From Williamsia maris (GTDB lineage Bacteria; Actinomycetota; Actinomycetes; Mycobacteriales; Mycobacteriaceae): DNA of 64,000 nt. Within the stretch, counting starts at the first letter, position 1; every line of letters starts with the position of its first letter. The stretch is from the NCBI RefSeq assembly GCF_024171815.1, contig NZ_JAMTCJ010000002.1, positions 1-64,000 on the forward strand, in the 5' to 3' direction. Under the pieces are notes generated by a model. It was not told the origin of the DNA and ran no database searches. It worked only from the letters and a program-made list of their open reading frames with translations. Position numbers and translations under genes: made by a program. Below are positions 1 to 9,051 of the stretch, one piece after another.

Positions 1-642
1 GCCCTGACCGGGGTACCGATCGACCGGTTCGCCGAGGTCAGTCTCGTGGGGTTCTACGACATCACCAAAGCCTTGGGCGGGGTGCAGGTCTGCCTCAACC
101 ATGCCGTCTCCGACAGCTATTCCGGTGCCCACTTCGCCGCGGGCGTGCACACCCTGAACGCAGCCCAGGCACTGGCGTTCGTCCGACAACGCCACGGCCT
201 CGACAACGGCGACCTCGACCGCACCCACCGCCAACAGGCATTCCTGCTCTCGGTCACCCACGCCCTGTCCTCATCGGGGGTGTTCGGCGACCTGAACAAA
301 CTCGACGCCCTCGTCACGGTGGCCCAACGCGACATCACCCTGTCGGCGGGATGGAACGTCGTGGATTACGCCCACCGCATCGGCGACATCAACGGCCAGA
401 GCACGCGGTTCACCACACTGCCGGTCCAGCGGTACGACACCATCGACGGCCAGGACGTCAACATCATCGACCCCACCGCCATCAGAACCCAGGTCCAGAC
501 CGCGTTCGGCCTCATCCCGCCCGCGCCAGTGGCGCCTGGCCTCCGCCGTCGCCCCGGCGCGGGCGAGCCCCGGGCGGTGCCGGCCCCGAATCACGGTCCG
601 CCGGTGCTCAGCTCACCGGGCGGGGTCCCCTGCGTCAACTGA
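1..642 (+). CDS. LytR-CpsA-Psr (LCP) family protein, C-terminal part
   Basis: The reading frame is open from base 1, so the N-terminus lies outside the window; 213 residues are visible. The LCP pattern is clear: a segment beginning VSLVGFYDI, then NAAQALAFVRQRH followed by DLDRTHRQQ, whose arginines bind the polyprenyl pyrophosphate head group in this family. LCP proteins attach arabinogalactan or other glycopolymers to peptidoglycan outside the membrane. After the domain comes a Pro/Ala-rich tail ending GGVPCVN, which resembles the C-termini of mycobacterial LCP proteins and argues that the tail is in the correct frame. A hairpin follows the stop codon. Confidence 0.88.
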   Translation, partial: ALTGVPIDRFAEVSLVGFYDITKALGGVQVCLNHAVSDSYSGAHFAAGVHTLNAAQALAFVRQRHGLDNGDLDRTHRQQAFLLSVTHALSSSGVFGDLNKLDALVTVAQRDITLSAGWNVVDYAHRIGDINGQSTRFTTLPVQRYDTIDGQDVNIIDPTAIRTQVQTAFGLIPPAPVAPGLRRRPGAGEPRAVPAPNHGPPVLSSPGGVPCVN

Positions 643-671
643 ATACTTCGCGCATGGTGCGGGCCCGCCGA

Positions 672-692
672 GTGGCTGGGGACAACAGCCAC
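672..692. terminator. Possible terminator hairpin after LCP gene
   Basis: GTGGCTG and CAGCCAC form a perfect 7-bp inverted repeat with a 7-nt loop, 30 bases after the LCP stop codon. No T-run follows, as is common in high-GC actinobacteria, so termination is only inferred from position. Confidence 0.4.
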
Positions 693-809
693 CTGACCGA
701 TACCGCCTCGACGCGGGACGCGTCAGTGTCGTAGTAGGCGCATCGACTCCGAGCCGACATTCGACGGAGTGGGCGCTGACCGACCCACGATGTAGGAAAG
801 TTGGATCCC

Positions 810-1046
810 ATGTTCAGACGCAGTTTTTCGCTCAGCTCCACGTTGACCGCAACGAAGAATCTGTCTGTCGGACTGGCGTGCGCCGGGGTCTTCGTGTTCG
901 TCGGCTCGTACACGATCACCCCGTCGTTGCCGGCCACGCACAATACTTCTGCGGTGACGACGGACGAGGCGGCCACGGCAACCTCGACGGTGTCTGCCGC
1001 TACGACTCCGCCGGATTCCCTGTCCGCCGCCCCGATCGCACGGTGA
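810..1046 (+). CDS. Small membrane-anchored or secreted hypothetical protein
   Basis: A 78-residue protein with a basic N-terminus, one hydrophobic segment (about residues 16-35, around LACAGVFVFVGSY) and a Thr/Ala/Ser-rich tail. It looks like a signal anchor with a short disordered extracellular part. The ATG at 810 is chosen because GGAAAG lies about 9 bases upstream; an in-frame TTG at 801 is too close to that site. I do not recognise a family. An overlapping minus-strand frame is open but lacks a credible start and composition. Confidence 0.5.
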   Translation: MFRRSFSLSSTLTATKNLSVGLACAGVFVFVGSYTITPSLPATHNTSAVTTDEAATATSTVSAATTPPDSLSAAPIAR

Positions 1047-1209
1047 GCAGTTATTCCGTCAGGACCGCATGGGCCATGCGCAATGTCGGCTCGCGTCATC
1101 ATCATCTACACCAAATCACCTTTTGCGGCAGCTCGACATGATGGTTTTCGACATGGTGATCATTGATGCTCGATCGGGCCACTGCCGGTAACTGTGAGGT
1201 GGGTAGGGG

Positions 1210-2520
1210 TCACTTGCCGGCGTTGCGCGCCGGACCGCTGGACAACCACGGCAGAACATTACGGAAGACCGCGGCGGCGAAACTCCAGTTATGGCGACCT
1301 GGTTGATAGAGGGTGGTCACCGACACACCGCCACGTTGGGCGGCAGTCGCCAGCGCGGTGACGCTCTTGCTTTCCGGGGCGCTCGCGCATGGGCGTTGTG
1401 TGCATGCCGCAGCGAGCAGCGCCTTCACGTGGCGAAAGCGCGGGGCCGTGGCGGCACCTGAGAAGATCGCTACGGGGTCGTGGCTCGCCAATTCTGAATA
1501 CTTGCCGCCGTACAGACCGCGGACAGTTGCGGCGGTGTTGCCGCCACTGTTGGGTGCCCGGTCGGGTGAGATGGCCACGAAGCGCTCGAACAGGTGCGGG
1601 TGGCGTGCGGCCAAGGTGATCGCGCAGGTCCCGCCCATCGACCACCCGACCGGGACGAACCGTAACGGCCCGGTGGCCCCGGTGGCCCCGAGGGCGCTGT
1701 GGAGCCGCTGTGGGACGCCGGCGACGATGTGTGTTTCCGCTTGCCCTCGTGGGCCGTTCACGCACTCGGTGTCATTCGACAGCCCGCCGGTGGTGTCGAC
1801 GAAGACCATGATCGGCGCTCGGCCGCCGTGGGTGCGCGCGTAGTTGTTCGCCGTGTCTATGGCCCCGCCGCTGACGATCCAGTCCCGAGGCGTGTTGATG
1901 ACGCCACCCATCATGAGGAACACGTCGGTGGGTCCGGTTCCGTCGGCGAACCATGCCGGTGGAACGTAGACGTACTCGGTTCGTGCCGCGAACGGGTCTT
2001 GGGAGCTACGCGGTAGTACGAAGGTCACTCCCTGGGAGAGAACCGAGGCGCGCTGTTTCATTGCGTGCACTCGCACCAGAGATGTCTCGTGAACGGGACC
2101 TTTACCCACAGCCACGTCCACTGCGCTGCCGACGGTCGGGAGGTAGTGCACCCAGACGTTTCCCATGAGCGCCACGCCCAGCACGGCCACGGCGACCGAT
2201 CCGGCGAGCGCGCCCCGACTGATCCAGCGCACCGACCGCCACAATCCGATTGATGCGAACACAATCACTACAGCTTCTACGACCGAGACCCACAGCCAGG
2301 CCGGTGCGGTGAAGGGGTCGAGTCCCTGATGGGCGAGCCAGGTCATGGTGGCCCCGACAGCAGTCGCCGCCACCCCCAGAGCCAGGGGCGCGCAACGGAG
2401 CAGCGTACGAAGCGAACAGGACCTGACCACCACTGTGACCCCTACCAGGGCCGGGAGGGTCAGAACAACACACAGGAGGACGGGGTGGAACAGGCTCATT
2501 GATCTCGCGTCGTCGAACAT
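1210..2520 (-). CDS. Membrane-anchored alpha/beta-hydrolase esterase (mycolyltransferase-like)
   Basis: 436 residues. The first 125 contain four hydrophobic segments, and the rest is an extracytoplasmic esterase domain of the esterase-D/antigen 85-like superfamily. The nucleophile elbow GWSMGG puts the serine near residue 294, and the likely catalytic histidine is near 410 (PGRHNWS). The stretch DTECVNGPRGQAETH is typical of actinobacterial secreted esterases of this type. The ATG at 2520 has GGGAG about 8 bases upstream. Mycolic-acid bacteria use such proteins for envelope lipid acylation or ester hydrolysis; the substrate here is unknown. It is transcribed divergently from the two-component system. 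Confidence 0.8.
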   Translation of the reverse strand: MFDDARSMSLFHPVLLCVVLTLPALVGVTVVVRSCSLRTLLRCAPLALGVAATAVGATMTWLAHQGLDPFTAPAWLWVSVVEAVVIVFASIGLWRSVRWISRGALAGSVAVAVLGVALMGNVWVHYLPTVGSAVDVAVGKGPVHETSLVRVHAMKQRASVLSQGVTFVLPRSSQDPFAARTEYVYVPPAWFADGTGPTDVFLMMGGVINTPRDWIVSGGAIDTANNYARTHGGRAPIMVFVDTTGGLSNDTECVNGPRGQAETHIVAGVPQRLHSALGATGATGPLRFVPVGWSMGGTCAITLAARHPHLFERFVAISPDRAPNSGGNTAATVRGLYGGKYSELASHDPVAIFSGAATAPRFRHVKALLAAACTQRPCASAPESKSVTALATAAQRGGVSVTTLYQPGRHNWSFAAAVFRNVLPWLSSGPARNAGK

Positions 2521-2594
2521 GGTTTCTCCCGGCCTCGCGCAACCCTCGTTTCGTCTTCATTGACGGTGTCACCGGGAGGTTCCACCGCGTATCG

Positions 2595-2627
2595 GCCAGG
2601 TGGCTGCAATGAGTCGCCAGGTGGCTG
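2595..2627. promoter_or_regulatory. Direct repeat, candidate response-regulator site
   Basis: GCCAGGTGGCTG occurs twice, at 2595-2606 and 2616-2627, with starts 21 bp apart (two helical turns). It sits in the divergent region between the esterase and the NarL-type response regulator. Helically phased direct repeats of this kind suit a dimeric regulator; assignment to the adjacent regulator is inference. Confidence 0.45.
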
Positions 2628-2681
2628 GAAAGGCGCTGATCAGGTACCGGAGACTGTCGGGCGAGTCCTAGGGTGGCAAGC

Positions 2682-3356
2682 ATGCGAACCGACCCGAGCG
2701 ACGACGCCCCGATCCGGGTGGTCATCGTCGATGACGAGGCCATGATCCGGTCCGGCTTCGAGTTGATTCTCGAGACCGCCTCCGATATCGAGGTCGTGGG
2801 CACCGCCGACGGGGTCCACGCAGTCGGTCTGCTCATCGAAACCCGGCCCGATGTTGTTCTCCTCGACATCCGGATGCCCGGCACCAGCGGCATCGAGGTA
2901 CTCAAAGCGACACGCACGATGCCGAATGCTCCTGCGGTGGCGATGATGACGACGTTCGATTCCGACGAACACATCAGCGCGGCGATGTCATTCGGGGCAG
3001 CGGGGTTCCTGGTCAAGGACACCGACCCCGCCGACCTGGCCGAGCACATCCGCACCCTCGCCGCCGGCGGCATCGTGCTGTCTCCGCAGGTCAGCAAGAC
3101 CATCATCACCGGCTACGTCGGCAACCCCGCCGATGCCACCGCACTCGGACTGGTGGCCGGCCTGACCGTCCGGGAGAAATCGGTCCTACGACTGCTCTCG
3201 CAAGGCAAGTCGAACAACGAGATCGGCACCACCCTACACCTGAGCGTCGGAACCATCAAAGCCCATGTCAGCTCCATTCTGGACAAGCTCCAGGTTCCGA
3301 CCCGCGTGGAGGCCGCGCTCATCGCCGAGCGCGCCGGACTCAACAAACCCTCATGA
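2682..3356 (+). CDS. NarL/LuxR-family response regulator
   Basis: About 224 residues. The N-terminal receiver domain has the acidic pair (VDDE) and the phospho-acceptor Asp in VVLLDIRMPG, near residue 62. A C-terminal LuxR-type helix-turn-helix follows (LTVREKSVLRLLSQGKSNNEIG, then LSVGTIKAHVSSIL). It is the cytoplasmic output partner of the kinase that starts within its stop codon (ATGA overlap at 3353-3356). The ATG at 2682 follows AGGG; a GTG at 2673 is an alternative start. A 21-bp-spaced direct repeat lies just upstream and may be its own binding site. Confidence 0.9.
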   Translation: MRTDPSDDAPIRVVIVDDEAMIRSGFELILETASDIEVVGTADGVHAVGLLIETRPDVVLLDIRMPGTSGIEVLKATRTMPNAPAVAMMTTFDSDEHISAAMSFGAAGFLVKDTDPADLAEHIRTLAAGGIVLSPQVSKTIITGYVGNPADATALGLVAGLTVREKSVLRLLSQGKSNNEIGTTLHLSVGTIKAHVSSILDKLQVPTRVEAALIAERAGLNKPS

Positions 3357-4447
3357 CGTTCACCCGACCCCACCCCGCCGTGATCACGGCGGTCATCGAC
3401 GTCGCGGTGATTGGCGCGTCACTCGCTGACGGCCTGCTGACCGTTGTCGATGGCGGCAGCGCGGCGGCAATAGCCTGTGCTGTCATCGCGTCGGCTGGAC
3501 TGCTGGTTCGCCGTCGATTCCCGATCGTGGCGTTCGCACTCACGTTGCCCGGCCTGTTCCTGTCGGCGACCGTCGTCGCCGCTGCGGTCGCGACGTGTTC
3601 GGTTGCGCGACGCACACCTCGTCTCGGCGTGGTTGGTGTCGTCGCTGCGGTGGTCTTCGTGGGCAACTTCTCCTACATCGGAAACGCCTCTGTCAGTTCG
3701 CTTCTGGTCAACCTGACCTACAGCACGATCATGGCGCTGGGGCCGGTCGCCCTGGGGCGGCTGATGCGCGTGCGCGTCGAGCTGTCCGACAAGATCGAGG
3801 CCCTCAACGCAGCGCGCCAACACGAGGCGGACGCGGTGGCCGAGCACGTCTTGAGCCAGGAACGGGCACGGCTGGCCAGGGAGATGCACGACGTCGTGTC
3901 GCACCAGGTCAGCCTGATCGCCGTCCAGGCAGGGGTACTGCGGGTGCGCAGTGATGACGACGCGGTGACCGCGGGGGCGGAGAAGATCCGCTCGTTGGCC
4001 GTCGAGACCCTCGACGAGTTGCGTCAGATGGTCAGCGTGTTGCGCGCGGCCGGCGGTCTCGGCGAGGGAACTCGTCCGCAGCCCACCGGCCAGGACATCG
4101 ACACCCTGATCGCCGAGAGCGGGATCTCGATCCGTCATGAGATCGCACTGCCGACCACCTTGTCCGCGGCCGCTCAACGGGCGGTGTTCCGCACCATCCA
4201 GGAAGCACTGACCAACGTCCGCAAACATGCCCCCGGCGCCACCGTCACGATCGCGACGACCACCACGAACGGCGTTCTGCGTTTAGCCATCACCAACAGT
4301 TCGACCACCAGCGCCCCGTTGGGTCTGCCCTCGGCAGGGCATGGCCTGATCGGCCTGACCGAACGCGCCGAACACCTCGGCGGAACCCTCACCGCTGCCC
4401 CCACCGGAACTGGCGGCTTCCGCATCGAACTGGCCATCCCGGCCTGA
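3353..4447 (+). CDS. NarL-type sensor histidine kinase (HisKA_3)
   Basis: 364 residues. The N-terminal third is a membrane block of several helices. A DHp helix of HisKA_3 type follows, with the phospho-acceptor His near residue 179 in REMHDVVSHQ. The C-terminal HATPase domain carries an N-box (EALTNVRKHAPG) and a G-box region (GHGLIGLTERAEHLGG). It lacks a recognisable periplasmic sensor domain, so the stimulus may be sensed in or near the membrane. It overlaps the response regulator by 4 bp, so the two are translationally coupled. The downstream lipoprotein gene begins 67 bp later and may belong to the same operon. Confidence 0.9.
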   Translation: MTFTRPHPAVITAVIDVAVIGASLADGLLTVVDGGSAAAIACAVIASAGLLVRRRFPIVAFALTLPGLFLSATVVAAAVATCSVARRTPRLGVVGVVAAVVFVGNFSYIGNASVSSLLVNLTYSTIMALGPVALGRLMRVRVELSDKIEALNAARQHEADAVAEHVLSQERARLAREMHDVVSHQVSLIAVQAGVLRVRSDDDAVTAGAEKIRSLAVETLDELRQMVSVLRAAGGLGEGTRPQPTGQDIDTLIAESGISIRHEIALPTTLSAAAQRAVFRTIQEALTNVRKHAPGATVTIATTTTNGVLRLAITNSSTTSAPLGLPSAGHGLIGLTERAEHLGGTLTAAPTGTGGFRIELAIPA

Positions 4448-4514
4448 AACCAACCGCACTCGAACACCGCTCGACACCACCAACACCAGGCACCACTGAT
4501 AACGGAGAACCCAC

Positions 4515-5312
4515 ATGACCGCCCGCAGCCGCATCAGAATCCATGCTTTGAACTCGAAGCGCGTACGCGTGCTGGCCGCATCGTCGCTGGCCGTACTGGC
4601 GCTGGTGGCGGGGTGTACACCCGCGTTCGATCCGCCCAAAGACAATCTGCCACTGGCACTGATCTACAACGGCCCACAGGGGTGCGACGACTGCGCACCC
4701 ACCATCGCGAAAGTCCTGCAGAACGCACCACACCCGTTCCGAACGAAGTATGTCGGTCCCGGCACCGGTACCGATCTCACCGCGGCCACCCTGGCCACGG
4801 CATCGCTCTACGTCCAACCCGGCGGCGGGCAAGACCTCCAGGCCACCTTCAACGACCTGGAGGACGTGTCGAACGATCTGCGAGCGTGGGTCCGCGACGG
4901 CGGTAGCTACCTCGGGCTGTGCTTCGGTGGTTACCTCGCCGGCAAGGGCCCGGGATTCGATCTACTCCCGGTCGAGATACGCGGATACACCGACACCGCC
5001 GGCGCCACCGTCCACGACGACCGCAACACCATCATCGACGTCACCTACCGCGGCCAGCAGCGCCACATGTTCTTCCAGGACGGCCCCGCGTTCACCGTCG
5101 CCCCTAACTCCCCCGGCGTCGACGTGCTGGCGACGTACTCCAACGGCACAGCCGCAGCCCTCGTCGCCCCCTTCGGCAAAGGAAAGGTCGGGGTCAGTGG
5201 CCCGCACCCCGAAGCCGAACAGGACTGGTACGACAACGCCGACATCGAGAACCCCGACGGCGTACGACCCGACATCGCCTACGACCTCATCGAGACCACC
5301 ACCCGCCGCTAG
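4515..5312 (+). CDS. Lipoprotein with BPL_N / class I glutamine-amidotransferase-like domain
   Basis: 265 residues. Residues 18-34 form a lipoprotein signal with lipobox LVAGC, so Cys34 would be acylated and the protein sits on the outer face of the membrane. The mature part has a class I glutamine amidotransferase-like fold related to the biotin-protein-ligase N-terminal domain. It keeps a nucleophile elbow (GLCFGG, Cys136) and a His/Glu pair (GPHPE, His231 and Glu233), so the triad looks complete. No reaction is established for such extracytoplasmic proteins. Its position directly behind the two-component system suggests it is co-regulated or senses the same signal. Confidence 0.78.
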   Translation: MTARSRIRIHALNSKRVRVLAASSLAVLALVAGCTPAFDPPKDNLPLALIYNGPQGCDDCAPTIAKVLQNAPHPFRTKYVGPGTGTDLTAATLATASLYVQPGGGQDLQATFNDLEDVSNDLRAWVRDGGSYLGLCFGGYLAGKGPGFDLLPVEIRGYTDTAGATVHDDRNTIIDVTYRGQQRHMFFQDGPAFTVAPNSPGVDVLATYSNGTAAALVAPFGKGKVGVSGPHPEAEQDWYDNADIENPDGVRPDIAYDLIETTTRR

Positions 5313-5345
5313 ACCCGCAGAACTCCGACGAAGAAGGGACGGGCC

Positions 5346-5642
5346 ATGCCCAAGAACGACCGCCACGACGACGACACCGACGCATTCCTCCGCGCCCGCG
5401 GGTGGCACTCGCGCCGCCACCACGGCGAAACGAACGGCTACCGAGCGCACTACGACGCATGGGGGTGGGGAGGCGGCTATCCAGGCGGCATCATGATCAT
5501 CTGCCTGGGCGGCAATCGATACGAGGTGGGATGGAAGACCGACAGCACATACGAACCCGTCGTCGAGGAAGTCCTCGGAGCAGAATCCATACGCAACAGA
5601 GCAGTCCAGCTCGAGCAACTCGACGACGTCATGCCGACGTGA
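5346..5642 (+). CDS. Hypothetical protein, 98 residues
   Basis: A small soluble protein with a charged, His/Asp-rich N-terminus, then a Trp/Gly-rich centre (DAWGWGGGYPGG) and a short predicted beta region (IMIICLGGNRYEVGWKTDS). A purine-rich site (GAAGAAGGGAC) lies upstream of the ATG. It starts 33 bp after the lipoprotein stop and probably shares its transcript. I do not recognise a family. Codon use resembles its neighbours, so I regard it as a real gene of unknown role. Confidence 0.6.
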   Translation: MPKNDRHDDDTDAFLRARGWHSRRHHGETNGYRAHYDAWGWGGGYPGGIMIICLGGNRYEVGWKTDSTYEPVVEEVLGAESIRNRAVQLEQLDDVMPT

Positions 5643-5722
5643 GACCGTCTCCTGTGTCGCCGATTCGGTGGCCCGGGGCGTGTTGCCGGTCTGTGCGTTG
5701 TGACAATCGGAGGTAGATCCAG

Positions 5723-6937
5723 ATGTTCGCCGCATCGTTGCTGTGTTGCGTCGGCAGTATCGCAGTGTGGTCGCTTGTCGCTGCGAGACTCGATTCGTGG
5801 CGGGTCTCCCCGGCGTTGACCCTGGCCGTGTTCGGTGTTGTTGTCGGCCTGTTGGTCCGACCACAGATCTCGGAAGTCCTCAACTACCACGTCACCGAGC
5901 AGATCGTCGAGCTCGTCCTGGCCACCCTGTTGTTCTCCGACGCGATCGCGGTGAAGGGAAAGATGCTGGGCGACAGCCCGTCGGTGTCGGCGCGGTTGCT
6001 GTTCATCGCGCTGCCGCTGTCGCTGCTGTTGGCTGCTGGGGTGGCCTGGGCCATTCTTCCACCCGACTCCCTCGCCCTGGCCTTGCTCGTGGCGTGCGTG
6101 GTGATGCCCAGCGACATCTCACCCGCCCCGAACATTCTGGCCGACAATCGGATTCCCGCTCGGGTGCGCTCCGCACTGAACGTCGAGAGCGGGTACAACG
6201 ATGGAATTGTCGCGCCGGTGTTCGCAGTAGCGCTCGCTGCCGTCATCGCCGCATCGGGCAAGTCCGGTTCATCGATCGTGAGTGAGGCGTTCGAGGCCGC
6301 CGCCATCGCCGTCGCGGTGGGCGTCGCCGCAGGCGCCGGATACGGGTTGGCCGCACGCTGGTCCCGCGCACGGGCATTCAGCGACGACACCGCGATCCGG
6401 ATCGGAATGCTCGCCGTGCCGTTGGCGACGTACTCATTGGCCGTCCTGTTCAAGGGAAACGGCTTCGTCGCCGCATTCGTCGCCGGGGTCGTCGTGCACC
6501 TTTGCCTGCGGGCGGATGCTGAGCGCTACACCAGCCTCACCAAAGATGTCGTCGAGTCGACGTCGCTGGCATTGTGGTTCGTCTTCGGCGTGGTCGCCGC
6601 GTACGTCGTCTACGTCGGCGTCGAATGGCAAGCGGTTGTCATCGCGGTGGCCGCACTGACCGTGATCCGCGCCATTCCGGTGGCGCTCGCCCTGGTGGGG
6701 TCACGCGCCGACCGTGCCGAGCGACTGGCGCTGTCGAGCCTCGGTCCGCGCGGGATCACGACGTTGGTCTTCGGGCTCCTCGCGTTCAACGCGATCGAGG
6801 ATGACACCGCGATTTTCGTACTGCAGATCATGATCGTCACCGTGGCGCTGAGTCTCGTCATGCACGGGTTCGGCGCCTCGAGCATCGCGGGCCGAATCTT
6901 CGCCCGCCGCACAGCGACACCGGACCACCAGAGCTGA
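5723..6937 (+). CDS. CPA1-type Na+/H+ (cation:proton) antiporter
   Basis: 404 residues with about 12 hydrophobic segments and no long cytoplasmic tail. The conserved CPA1 element around MPSDISPAPNIL and ALNVESGYNDGIVAP is present and contains the acidic and Asn/Asp residues associated with ion exchange in NhaP/NHE relatives. Proteins of this family exchange cytoplasmic Na+ or K+ for external protons at the plasma membrane. It starts 80 bp after the hypothetical gene. The ion specificity cannot be read from the sequence. Confidence 0.85.
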   Translation: MFAASLLCCVGSIAVWSLVAARLDSWRVSPALTLAVFGVVVGLLVRPQISEVLNYHVTEQIVELVLATLLFSDAIAVKGKMLGDSPSVSARLLFIALPLSLLLAAGVAWAILPPDSLALALLVACVVMPSDISPAPNILADNRIPARVRSALNVESGYNDGIVAPVFAVALAAVIAASGKSGSSIVSEAFEAAAIAVAVGVAAGAGYGLAARWSRARAFSDDTAIRIGMLAVPLATYSLAVLFKGNGFVAAFVAGVVVHLCLRADAERYTSLTKDVVESTSLALWFVFGVVAAYVVYVGVEWQAVVIAVAALTVIRAIPVALALVGSRADRAERLALSSLGPRGITTLVFGLLAFNAIEDDTAIFVLQIMIVTVALSLVMHGFGASSIAGRIFARRTATPDHQS

Positions 6938-6947
6938 GCCCAACACT

Positions 6948-7634
6948 TCACCCGACCGACGACGGCCTGTCGCCGGCGAGATCGCACACCGTCACCAGGG
7001 TGAGTGGCACTGCCACCCAGGCAATCACAGACAACCACCCCATATCGCTGATCGTTCCGACAGCGTAGAGCGTCAACGCCACCACCGTCGCGGCGACCAG
7101 CACACCTCGATATCTCGTCCGCATCGTCGACGACCACCGCTCCGACATGATCCCGACGAGCGCCACGGCCACCAGTGCAGCTTTGACGCCGTCGAGGTCA
7201 TGAAACGCAGCTGCGATCGCCTGATCGCCGTACACTCCTGGCCTGGTGCAGATCAGCACCGCACCAAATCCCAACTGCACCACGGACACCCCACAGGCGC
7301 CGATCCCCGCCGACACAACGGAGAACCGGGTGCCGGCCGACCGCAACCGAAGCACCGTCGGAGCTGCGGCAATCAGACACAACGCCGGCGCCACCACTCC
7401 GAGCAGCACGAAGTGGACCACACCCGCGATCGGATGCGCTCGCAGGTCTACCAATCCTCCGGCCAGCGCAGCCGTTCTCGGCAACACCACCGGAAACAAC
7501 GCCACGCCCACAAGCCACGCCACCGGTAGACCAACAGCGGCGTACCGAGCCGGTGCGGCGGCGGAATCACGCTCGACAACGGTGGAGTAGCGATGAAACA
7601 GCAACGGATACCTCGATCTCTGGCCGGAGGGCAC
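6948..7634 (-). CDS. Polytopic membrane protein (DUF998-like)
   Basis: 228 residues with about six hydrophobic segments separated by short loops. The pattern resembles DUF998 integral membrane proteins, which have no assigned reaction. The start is a GTG at 7634; no better in-frame ATG is available before the first membrane helix. It converges with the antiporter, leaving only 10 bp between stop codons, and is divergent from the alpha/beta hydrolase at 7774. Family assignment is by appearance only. Confidence 0.6.
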   Translation of the reverse strand: MPSGQRSRYPLLFHRYSTVVERDSAAAPARYAAVGLPVAWLVGVALFPVVLPRTAALAGGLVDLRAHPIAGVVHFVLLGVVAPALCLIAAAPTVLRLRSAGTRFSVVSAGIGACGVSVVQLGFGAVLICTRPGVYGDQAIAAAFHDLDGVKAALVAVALVGIMSERWSSTMRTRYRGVLVAATVVALTLYAVGTISDMGWLSVIAWVAVPLTLVTVCDLAGDRPSSVG

Positions 7635-7773
7635 GTCCGACCGGTTGCGGACGCAACGGGGGGTCAGAGTCCAGAATCACCTCGGTGCATTCACACGGAC
7701 ACCCGCCAGTCGGCCGCAAACAGTCGCCGATCGGCAGATACCGCGCAGCACCAGCGTGAACCACTGTTGTTGC

Positions 7774-8838
7774 ATGAGAACAAGCGAGTCCACCTCGAAC
7801 ACCTCTGAGAACGGGGCGCGGCCGCGGTGGTGGCTCGGTGCGATCAGCGGTGTGGCGGTCGCTGTCATCATCGCTGTGATGTCCGTGATCGTCCTCGGTC
7901 CGACGACCGCGGACTCACCGCCCCTCATCGGTGGCGGCGCGACCATCCCGGTCACGGTCGAACGTCATCTGTATCCGGCGGCCGATGCTGATCCGACACA
8001 GAACTATGGCGACTTGTACCTACCGAGAACGCGTGAGCCGACCCCGGTGGTGGTTCTCATCCACGGAGGCGGATGGAACAAGCGCTTCGGTGCCTCGGTG
8101 CTCCGCGAGGAGGCGCAGCGGCTCGCCCACCGTGGGGTGGTTGTGTGGAACATCGAATACCGGCGGGTCGGGTCGGGCGGCGGTTGGCCACACACGTTCG
8201 TCGACGTCGCCGCAGCAGTCGATCACCTCACCGCTTTGCACACGACGCACACCGACATCGACCTGACCAGGGTGATCGTTGTCGGGCACTCCGCCGGCGG
8301 GCAGCTCGCCGCGTGGACCGCGTCACGCACACTGCTCGCGAGCGGCAAGCCCGGCGCCCACCCCCGCATTGTGCCGCTGCACGTCTTCTCACTCGCCGGA
8401 GTGCTCGACATGCGCGCCGCCGCCGACGCCGGCAACGACCGGGTCATCCGCGTTCTCGGCGGGAAACCACTGCAGGTCCCCGGCCGGTATCGCACCGCAA
8501 GCCCCATCGAGCACATATCTTCTCGTATCCCGGTCACGCTCTATCACGGTTTGCGCGACAACATCGTCCCCGCTTCGCAAGCCGTCGACTACGCGACTCG
8601 GGCCCGTGCACACAACGCGCCCGTGAACGTTGTGATCCTTCCCCGCGCCACCCACCCGTCGCTCGTCGATGCCGCCTCACCCGACTGGCACCGCATCGAG
8701 AACGACATCCTCACCGTCGCGGGCGATCACAGGACCCCGCAGGAGACCACACTCGCGCTCAACCCCGACGATCACGCCGCCGGCGCGCGCAGCCGCTCCA
8801 CCATGGGCAACCCTCACAACACACGGAGCGACTCATGA
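7774..8838 (+). CDS. Membrane-anchored alpha/beta hydrolase (hormone-sensitive-lipase type)
   Basis: 354 residues from the ATG at 7774; the open frame extends further upstream but that part looks non-coding. One membrane anchor (about residues 20-42) is followed by an extracytoplasmic hydrolase domain. It has the oxyanion motif HGGG (97-100) and nucleophile elbow GHSAGG (Ser173), with an Asp in YHGLRDNIVP and a His in RATHPSLVD completing a likely triad. Such enzymes hydrolyse carboxyl esters or act as kynurenine-formamidase-like amidases. The substrate is unknown. Its stop overlaps the start of a 53-codon frame. Confidence 0.78.
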   Translation: MRTSESTSNTSENGARPRWWLGAISGVAVAVIIAVMSVIVLGPTTADSPPLIGGGATIPVTVERHLYPAADADPTQNYGDLYLPRTREPTPVVVLIHGGGWNKRFGASVLREEAQRLAHRGVVVWNIEYRRVGSGGGWPHTFVDVAAAVDHLTALHTTHTDIDLTRVIVVGHSAGGQLAAWTASRTLLASGKPGAHPRIVPLHVFSLAGVLDMRAAADAGNDRVIRVLGGKPLQVPGRYRTASPIEHISSRIPVTLYHGLRDNIVPASQAVDYATRARAHNAPVNVVILPRATHPSLVDAASPDWHRIENDILTVAGDHRTPQETTLALNPDDHAAGARSRSTMGNPHNTRSDS

Positions 8839-8996
8839 AAGCTACTGTCACCTGGATCGACCCTCGGCACCGCAGAAGAAGTGACTCATTGGGCCACCCT
8901 GCCGGCCGCTGCCTGGTGGGTCCCGAACCGCGCTCTCCACCGACTGCCATGCAAACAGCCGAGTTTCCCCGGTCCGGGAACCCATTGAGACCCTAG
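8835..8996 (+). CDS. Possible short coupled ORF (53 residues)
   Basis: An ATG overlaps the preceding stop as ATGA, the usual sign of translational coupling, and opens a 53-residue frame beginning MKATVTWIDP. The rest is Arg/Pro-rich and resembles no family I know; it could be a decayed gene. The roughly 300-base stretch 8839-9157 holds nothing else except a promoter-like element at 9052-9081 before the next gene. Confidence 0.25.
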   Translation: MKATVTWIDPRHRRRSDSLGHPAGRCLVGPEPRSPPTAMQTAEFPRSGNPLRP

Positions 8997-9051
8997 CGCC
9001 ACCGTCGCACCGATGACTCAGCGCATTTGATCGGGTCCGAGGCGACACCGA

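Noticed and set aside
540-642. Frameshift at the end of the LCP gene
   Set aside because: The Pro-rich tail looked odd, but the terminal GGVPCVN resembles LCP proteins of related bacteria, so the frame is probably right.
2102-3109. Long minus-strand frame across the response regulator
   Set aside because: Covers both a real esterase gene and the receiver domain in the wrong frame; no motif.
8966-8995. GGGAACCC near the end of the 53-codon ORF
   Set aside because: No CGAC box at a spacing of 17.
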